Assembly (NCBI GenBank): GCA_937907055.1
Contig: CALCTW010000056.1
Span: 1 to 8,337 of the forward strand
DNA length: 8,337 bases
Direction: 5' to 3'
Source of the DNA: an uncultured Clostridia bacterium
Lineage (GTDB): Bacteria > Bacillota > Clostridia > Christensenellales > Aristaeellaceae
The position numbers and the translations under genes were made by a program. The notes under the pieces were generated by a model. It had not been told where the DNA came from. It saw nothing but the letters and a program-made list of their open reading frames with translations, and did no database searches. Each line of letters starts with the position of its first letter. Within the stretch, counting starts at the first letter, position 1. This document shows positions 4,459 to 8,337 of this stretch, piece by piece.

Positions 4459-6819
4459 TCAGATCGCGACACCGATAAATTCCGCCGGTTCTGTTCCGTT
4501 TTCCATCGTCATCAGCAGTCCCTCCCGGAACGCGGTCAGCTCATGGGTCTCATCGCTGCCGGTCACGGTCAGCGTCAATTTCGTTCCGTCCAGCGCCCAG
4601 GTGCCTTCTGTCAGGATCACTTCTTCCGTGTATTCACCCTCATACACGCACACCAGCGCGTAGGTTCCATTCATGGAGAAGGCGTAGTACACCGCGTCGG
4701 GCGTGCCTATGGGATAGAAGGCGATCTGCGTGTTGGGATCGGTCAGCAGCCAGCGCATGGAGACCAGTTCAAAGGCGGTCATCGGGGTTCCCTGCGGCAT
4801 CACAGGCGCTTCGGTCACCGCCGGGATCACGGGGGCTTCGGTCTCAGCCGGGATCACAGGTTCTTCTGTCGCTTCCGGGATCATGGGTGCTTCCGTTATC
4901 GCGGGGATCACAGGCGCTTCGGTCACTGCCGGGATCACGGGGATCTCCGTCGGCAGCACGGGCGCCTGCGTCACGGCAGCCGCGGTCTGCTGCGCCGCCG
5001 TCAGTTCCGTGTTCAGGCGGGTCACTGTATCCTTCAGACCGGCGTTTTCCGCCTGTGTCCGGGCCAACTCGGCCTCTGTCACAGCAAGCGCGGCCTGTGT
5101 TCCGGCCAGTTCTGTCCTCAGTCCGGCGATCGTGCCGTTCAGTTCATTCACACTCGCGGTCAGAGCGTCACGGGTTGCATGCGCGTTTAACAGATCCTCC
5201 TGCGCGGTCAGCAGCTTCCCGTTTGTTTCAGTCAATTGTGTCTGGGCTGCTGTCAGCGCGGCGTTTGCCTCGGTCAGGCTGCCCTCCAGTTCGGTGATCC
5301 GGGCATCCTTTTCTGTCAGCGCGCCGCTCTCCGTTTCTTCCTTCACGCACAGGGCGGCGGTCGCTTCCGCCAGTTCTTCTTCCATTGTCAGCAGCGTGCT
5401 CTGCTTGCTGTCCAGCTCGGCTGCTGCCGCTGTCAGCTGCGCGCTCTGCGTTTCGATCACGGCGTTGGCGTCAGCCAGCGCCGCCTCCTTTTCGGCCAGC
5501 AGCGTGTCTTTTACAAGCAGGGTCTCCTGCGCCTGTGCCAGCAGCGCCGCGGTATTCTCCAGTTCCGTCTGCTTTTCTGTCAGCGCGGTCTGCGCGGCGG
5601 CAAGATTCTCGCTCATCAGCGCGGCTTCGGTGCGGTTCGTTTCCTGTTCGTCCTGCAGGGCGGCAAGCATTTCTTCCTTTTCGCTCAGGGCTGTCTGCAC
5701 AGCGTCCTTGTCCTGTTGCAGCGCTGCGATCACATCATCTTTTTCGCCGTTTGCGATCAGCAGCGCGTCCAGATCGGTCTGCGCGGCAGCGAGGAGCGCG
5801 TCCTTTTCGCCGGAAGCGGTCTGAAGCACGCCTACTTCTTCCTGCAAGGCAGCGATGGCCACGTCCTTGTTGCCGTTCTCCGTCTGTAGCGCGGCGATGG
5901 CAGCGTCCTTATTGCCGTTCTCCGTCTGCAACGCGGCGATAGCGGCGTCCTTATTGCTGTTCTCCGTCTGCAACGCGGCGATGGCGGCGTCCTTGTTGCC
6001 GTTCTCCGTCTGCAGCGCGATGATCTCACCGTCCTTCGCGGCGGACGCGCTTTGCAGCGTGCGGATGGTGTCATCCTTCTCGTTGATCGCTGTCTGCATG
6101 GTTTCCAGCTCGGCCCGCAATCCGGTGATGACGGTCTCCTTTTCGGCAACGGCAGCCTGTGTCAGGGTCAGTTCATTGCCTGTGAATGTCAGCGCGCTCT
6201 CTTTTTCCGTCAGCGCGGTCTGTGCCGCTTCCAGTTCCGCGGTTTTCTCTGCCAGCGCGGCGTTTGCCTGCTCCAGCGCGCTTCCCGTTACGGTCAGTTC
6301 GTCCTTCAGTTGCGCGATCAGCGTGTCCTGCTCGGTCACAGTCGCCGCGCTCACTTCACCCTCGGCGGTCTGCATCGTCAGCTGCGCGGCGGTGCTTTCC
6401 AGCTGCTGTTGTGTTTCCGCAAGCGCCGCCTGTGTGCTTCCCAGTTCGGTCTGCAGGGCTTCGGCTTCCTGCGTTTTTGCGGTCAGCGCCTCCTGCGCGG
6501 TTGTCAGCAGGCTGTCCTGCTGGGCGATCAGCGTCTTCGCGTTCTCCAGTTCTGCCGTTGTTTCTGTCAGCTGTGTCTGCGCGGCATCCAGCTGTGCCGC
6601 TGCCGTATCCAGCGCTGCCTTCGTGTCATCCGCCCGGATCACAGCCTCCTGCAGCGCGATCCGCGCGGAGGCCAGCTCCTGCTCGGTCTCCTGATATTTC
6701 GCTGTGGTCGCGCTCAGCATATCCTGCCGCTGTGTCAGCGAGGTCATCAGGATCACGCCGACGGCGATCAGGCAGATCAGCGCCAGCATGAAGGGGATCA
6801 TTAATTTATTTTTGATCAT
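4459..6819 (-). CDS. Membrane-anchored coiled-coil rod protein with Pro-rich stalk and C-terminal beta domain
   Basis: A 786-residue protein with four parts. Residues 1-28 hold a short basic start (MIKNK) and one hydrophobic helix without a visible cleavage site, so probably a signal anchor with the rest outside the membrane. Residues about 30-615 are low-complexity coiled coil rich in Ala, Glu, Gln, Thr and Leu, nearly free of aromatics and Pro, with a 14-residue repeat (consensus ALQTENGNKDAAIA) at about 267-323. Residues about 620-679 are tandem nine-residue units of the type TEAPVIPAV. Residues 680-786 look beta-rich (GTYALVCVYEGEY, GTWALDGTKLTLTVTG), resembling small lipocalin-like domains. 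A coil of this length would be roughly 85 nm if fully extended. I do not recognise a named family; general similarity to SMC or myosin-like coils is compositional only. AAGGAG is 10 bases upstream of the ATG at 6819. It is monocistronic, with a candidate promoter at 6866-6894 and a terminator at 4398-4430. Confidence 0.85.
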   Translation of the reverse strand: MIKNKLMIPFMLALICLIAVGVILMTSLTQRQDMLSATTAKYQETEQELASARIALQEAVIRADDTKAALDTAAAQLDAAQTQLTETTAELENAKTLIAQQDSLLTTAQEALTAKTQEAEALQTELGSTQAALAETQQQLESTAAQLTMQTAEGEVSAATVTEQDTLIAQLKDELTVTGSALEQANAALAEKTAELEAAQTALTEKESALTFTGNELTLTQAAVAEKETVITGLRAELETMQTAINEKDDTIRTLQSASAAKDGEIIALQTENGNKDAAIAALQTENSNKDAAIAALQTENGNKDAAIAALQTENGNKDVAIAALQEEVGVLQTASGEKDALLAAAQTDLDALLIANGEKDDVIAALQQDKDAVQTALSEKEEMLAALQDEQETNRTEAALMSENLAAAQTALTEKQTELENTAALLAQAQETLLVKDTLLAEKEAALADANAVIETQSAQLTAAAAELDSKQSTLLTMEEELAEATAALCVKEETESGALTEKDARITELEGSLTEANAALTAAQTQLTETNGKLLTAQEDLLNAHATRDALTASVNELNGTIAGLRTELAGTQAALAVTEAELARTQAENAGLKDTVTRLNTELTAAQQTAAAVTQAPVLPTEIPVIPAVTEAPVIPAITEAPMIPEATEEPVIPAETEAPVIPAVTEAPVMPQGTPMTAFELVSMRWLLTDPNTQIAFYPIGTPDAVYYAFSMNGTYALVCVYEGEYTEEVILTEGTWALDGTKLTLTVTGSDETHELTAFREGLLMTMENGTEPAEFIGVAI
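4790..4960 (-). repeat. 27-bp tandem repeats encoding a Pro-rich stalk
   Basis: Units spaced exactly 27 bp apart; the GCTTC-type core starts at 4808, 4835, 4862 (diverged), 4889 and 4916. Each encodes a version of TEAPVIPAV on the minus strand, with variants TEAPMIPEA and TEEPVIPAE. There are about five good copies and degenerate edges. Such spaced prolines normally give an extended, non-helical linker. Confidence 0.8.
5852..6019 (-). repeat. Four 42-bp tandem repeats within the coiled coil
   Basis: Copies begin at 5852, 5894, 5936 and 5978, exactly 42 bp apart, with a diverged fifth unit after 6019. Each encodes 14 residues (two heptads) of the type ALQTENGNKDAAIA on the minus strand. Near-identity at the DNA level suggests recent duplication, with copy number able to change without breaking frame or heptad register. 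Confidence 0.88.
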
Positions 6820-6836
6820 GGAGTTTTTGCTCCTTT
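6820..6836 (-). promoter_or_regulatory. Ribosome binding site of the rod gene, within a small hairpin
   Basis: On the minus strand AAAGGAG (complement of 6830-6836) precedes the ATG by about 10 bases. Its GGAG (6830-6833) can pair with CTCC (6820-6823), directly before the ATG, around a 6-base loop. Four base pairs are weak, so an effect on initiation is only possible. Confidence 0.6.
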
Positions 6837-6865
6837 CTTTTTAAACAGAGTCTCCTGACTTCCTT

Positions 6866-6894
6866 ATCTTACATAGAATACCGGCTGAATGCAA
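6866..6894 (-). promoter_or_regulatory. Candidate promoter of the rod-protein gene
   Basis: On the minus strand: TTGCAT (complement of 6889-6894), 17 bp, TAAGAT (complement of 6866-6871). The hexamers match 3/6 and 4/6 of consensus. It lies about 47 bases upstream of the ATG. It is divergent from the tRNA promoter about 105 bp away. Confidence 0.4.
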
Positions 6895-6968
6895 GTCATG
6901 CGTTTGTAAATTCTTCTTTCATCCGCGCTGTACGGATACCATTTTTCAGTTCTCTGCCGGGTCTTGCG

Positions 6969-7027
6969 AATAATTTTTGAAAAAATGAAAAAAAGTGCTT
7001 GACAAATAGATTGGGATGCCGTAATAT
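6969..7027 (+). promoter_or_regulatory. Promoter of the tRNA operon with an AT-rich upstream element
   Basis: A perfect TTGACA (6999-7004), 17 bp, then TAATAT (7022-7027), with A/T tracts at 6969-6995 resembling an UP element for RNA polymerase alpha. Predicted start is near 7034, followed by a short leader with two small hairpins (7035-7049 and 7049-7061). This is the expected form of a strong stable-RNA promoter. Confidence 0.88.
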
Positions 7028-7060
7028 ATCACCTGTGCCGCGGAGGCACTCACACGGTGA

Positions 7061-7136
7061 GGGAGCATAGCTCAGCTGGGAGAGCACTTGCCTTACAAGC
7101 AAGGGGTCACAGGTTCGAGCCCTGTTGTTCCCACCA
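7061..7136 (+). tRNA. tRNA-Val (anticodon TAC)
   Basis: A 76-base cloverleaf. Acceptor GGGAGCA pairs with TGTTCCC (one G-U). The D arm is GCTC/GAGC and the anticodon stem CTTGC/GCAAG, with loop CTTACAA (anticodon 7094-7096). The T arm ACAGG/CCTGT has TTCGAGC, and A plus an encoded CCA close the gene. It is first in the operon and reads GUN valine codons. Confidence 0.97.
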
Positions 7137-7144
7137 ACAAATGT

Positions 7145-7222
7145 GGCCCGGTAGTTCAGTTGGTTTAGAATGCCAGCCTGTCACGCTGGAGGTCAGGGGT
7201 TCGAGCCCCCTTCGGGTCGCCA
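7145..7222 (+). tRNA. tRNA-Asp (anticodon GTC)
   Basis: 78 bases. Acceptor GGCCCGG pairs with TCGGGTC (two G-U pairs), and the anticodon stem CCAGC/GCTGG carries loop CTGTCAC (anticodon 7180-7182). T arm AGGGG/CCCCT; discriminator G, as required for aspartate identity; CCA encoded. It follows tRNA-Val after eight bases. Confidence 0.97.
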
Positions 7223-7245
7223 TTTTCTCTCCCGATTGGGTTCAT

Positions 7246-7321
7246 GCTGGTGTAGCTCAATTGGCAGAGCAGCTGATTTGTAATCAGCAGGTTGCGGGTT
7301 CAAGTCCCATCGCCAGCTCCA
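7246..7321 (+). tRNA. tRNA-Thr (anticodon TGT)
   Basis: 76 bases. Perfect acceptor GCTGGTG/CGCCAGC, anticodon stem GCTGA/TCAGC with loop TTTGTAA (anticodon 7279-7281), T arm with TTCAAGT, discriminator T, CCA encoded. It reads ACN threonine codons. Confidence 0.97.
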
Positions 7322-7338
7322 TCCTCTGGATTAGAGGA
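7322..7338 (+). other. Hairpin in the Thr-Tyr tRNA spacer
   Basis: TCCTCT (7322-7327) pairs perfectly with AGAGGA (7333-7338) around a 5-base loop, directly after the CCA of tRNA-Thr. No T-run follows, so it is not a terminator; it could be a processing signal. The spacer here is 54 bases, longer than the 6 to 23 bases elsewhere in the operon. Confidence 0.4.
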
Positions 7339-7375
7339 ACAAATTTCATATGGATGGCACATTAACAACTTATAT

Positions 7376-7457
<82 letters not shown>

Positions 7458-7463
7458 CATTCT

Positions 7464-7550
7464 GCGGGAATGGCGGAATTGGCAGACGCGCATGATTCAG
7501 GTTCATGTGCTCTCACGAGCTTGCAGGTTCAAGTCCTGTTTCCCGCACCA
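7464..7550 (+). tRNA. tRNA-Leu (anticodon CAG)
   Basis: An 87-base class II tRNA. Perfect acceptor GCGGGAA/TTCCCGC, anticodon stem CATGA/TCATG with loop TTCAGGT (anticodon 7498-7500), a long variable arm (CTCTCACGAG), T arm with TTCAAGT, discriminator A, CCA encoded. It decodes CUG. It is last in the operon. Confidence 0.96.
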
Positions 7551-7551
7551 C

Positions 7552-7587
7552 ACATCCTTCAGACTTCGTCTGGAGGATGTTTTGTTT
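7552..7587 (+). terminator. Intrinsic terminator of the tRNA operon
   Basis: A 13-bp stem, ACATCCTTCAGAC (7552-7564) with GTCTGGAGGATGT (7568-7580), one G-U pair and loop TTC, then TTTGTTT. It begins two bases after the CCA of tRNA-Leu. Confidence 0.95.
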
Positions 7588-7649
7588 ATCCCCCATCCGC
7601 TGCTTGCTGATCTGCAGTGAATGTTGAATACCTTCAGACAGGTGATTGT

Positions 7650-8337
7650 GTGACCCTAAAGCATGACATTCCGGTATCCTTACTGGAAACGACATTGAAC
7701 ACCCGCGATCTCGGCATGTATCAGAGCGGTCTTTCGGGAAGGAAGCTGCAACCATGGCGTATACTCAGGAGCGATGTTCAGCAATCCCCATCCGCAAGGG
7801 ATATCGAACTCCTGAAAAGCAAAAATATCTGCACGATCATTGACATGCGCGGCGAAAGGGATGCGCAGAAAAAGCCAAGCGGTTTCTTCCATATGGAAGG
7901 CTTTGCATACAACAACATTCCCGTCGACGAAGGCAGCGGCATACCGGAAAGCGTCGTTCTGGTCAGCAAGACCTACATGAACATCGCCGAGAGCAAAAAC
8001 ATGCCGCACATTTTCAGAACCATTTCCGCCGCCTCCACCGGCGTCATGATCAACTGCACGGCCGGAAAGGACCGCACAGGGGTCGTCAGCGCCATTCTGC
8101 TGGGCGTTTGCGGCGTATCTGATGAAGACATCGTCTTTGATTACATGCTGACAAAAGCCTGCAGCCAGGCAAGATTCGACATGATCCACCGGAATTTCCC
8201 GGATGTCGATATGAACATCGTCATTCCGCATGAAAGCTACATGGCCGATTTTCTTCATCAGCTGAAGTCAGAATACGGAAGCTATCGCACATACCTTTCA
8301 TCTGTCGGATTATCCGAAAAGGAAATCGAACGGCTGA
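7650..8337 (+). CDS. Tyrosine-protein phosphatase, Y_phosphatase3-like (3' partial)
   Basis: A cytoplasmic dephosphorylase of the bacterial tyrosine (or dual-specificity) phosphatase class. The frame is open from 7611 to the window edge without a stop, 229 residues if it starts at GTG 7650. Motifs: LNTRDLG (about 16-22), the N-terminal signature of this family (usually NxRDLGGY); WRILRSD; TIIDMRGERD, the strand with the conserved arginine; and the signature loop NCTAGKDRTGVV with nucleophile C136 and phosphate-binding R142 (C-x5-R). The loop is preceded by Asn where classical enzymes have His. No ATG precedes the LNTRDLG motif; GTG at 7650 with AGGTGA (7640-7645) four bases upstream fits, and GTG 7617 is an alternative. 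The physiological substrate is unknown. It follows the tRNA terminator and has no clear promoter in the 62-base gap. Probably only a few residues are missing at the end. Confidence 0.87.
   Translation, partial: MTLKHDIPVSLLETTLNTRDLGMYQSGLSGRKLQPWRILRSDVQQSPSARDIELLKSKNICTIIDMRGERDAQKKPSGFFHMEGFAYNNIPVDEGSGIPESVVLVSKTYMNIAESKNMPHIFRTISAASTGVMINCTAGKDRTGVVSAILLGVCGVSDEDIVFDYMLTKACSQARFDMIHRNFPDVDMNIVIPHESYMADFLHQLKSEYGSYRTYLSSVGLSEKEIERL

Noticed and set aside
4187..4663. A 158-codon plus-strand frame across the membrane gene end and terminators
   Set aside because: It crosses two terminators and the convergent gene end, and its composition is not protein-like.
5852..6019. Regular repeats that might be a CRISPR array
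   Set aside because: The 42-bp units are contiguous without spacers and keep one reading frame and heptad phase within a protein gene.
4438..6804. Several long plus-strand open frames (up to about 360 codons) opposite the rod-protein gene
   Set aside because: They are Ser/Ala/Val/Cys- or Arg/Gln-rich translations of the repetitive, GC-rich antisense strand, without ribosome binding sites or recognisable domains. The minus-strand frame has an anchor, coil, stalk and terminator.
7556..7639. CCTTCAGAC occurring in both the tRNA terminator (7556-7564) and the phosphatase leader (7631-7639)
   Set aside because: The second copy lies downstream of the terminator and cannot act before termination; nine bases is within chance for this region.
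7680..8258. A 192-codon minus-strand frame at the right end
   Set aside because: The plus strand encodes the tyrosine phosphatase signature C-x5-R loop and is open to the edge; the minus frame is a shadow.

Overview
The window looks like chromosomal DNA of a moderately GC-rich Bacillota, most likely a gut- or rumen-type Clostridia. The evidence is strong AGGAGG-type ribosome binding sites, a RarA gene directly behind uvrA, a DUF4003 gene, intrinsic hairpin-plus-T terminators, and a tRNA operon that mostly encodes its CCA ends. The exact taxon cannot be read from the sequence. No phage, insertion sequence, CRISPR array or integrase gene is visible.

Layout. 1-148: the 3' end of uvrA, with an in-frame TAG 14 codons before the expected end. 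179-1510: rarA (AAA+ recombination factor), probably cotranscribed with uvrA and closed by a terminator at 1580-1614. 1661-2644: a cytoplasmic GH43 glycosidase with its own terminator; a perfect TATAAT lies in the loop of the upstream terminator. 2809-3786: a DUF4003 gene behind an extended -10 promoter. 3922-4275: a small membrane-protein gene interrupted by an in-frame TGA but still followed by a terminator. 4459-6819, minus strand: a 786-residue membrane-anchored rod protein with one N-terminal helix, about 580 residues of coiled coil, a Pro-rich repeat stalk and a C-terminal beta-rich domain. 6999-7587: a tRNA operon (Val-TAC, Asp-GTC, Thr-TGT, Tyr-GTA, Leu-CAG) with a strong promoter and a strong terminator. 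7650-8337: a tyrosine-phosphatase-like gene running off the right edge.

The genes do not form one pathway. uvrA and rarA are DNA repair and replication-fork housekeeping. The GH43 enzyme trims plant-derived oligosaccharides inside the cell. The tRNA operon is housekeeping. The rod protein is probably an envelope structural or surface protein of unknown job.

The observations most worth checking are the tRNA-Tyr acceptor stem (a G3-U70 pair, an A5xC68 mismatch and no encoded CCA), the two in-frame stop codons in otherwise intact reading frames (uvrA TAG, membrane gene TGA), and the rod protein with its 42-bp and 27-bp internal repeats. I see no convincing new multi-gene system.
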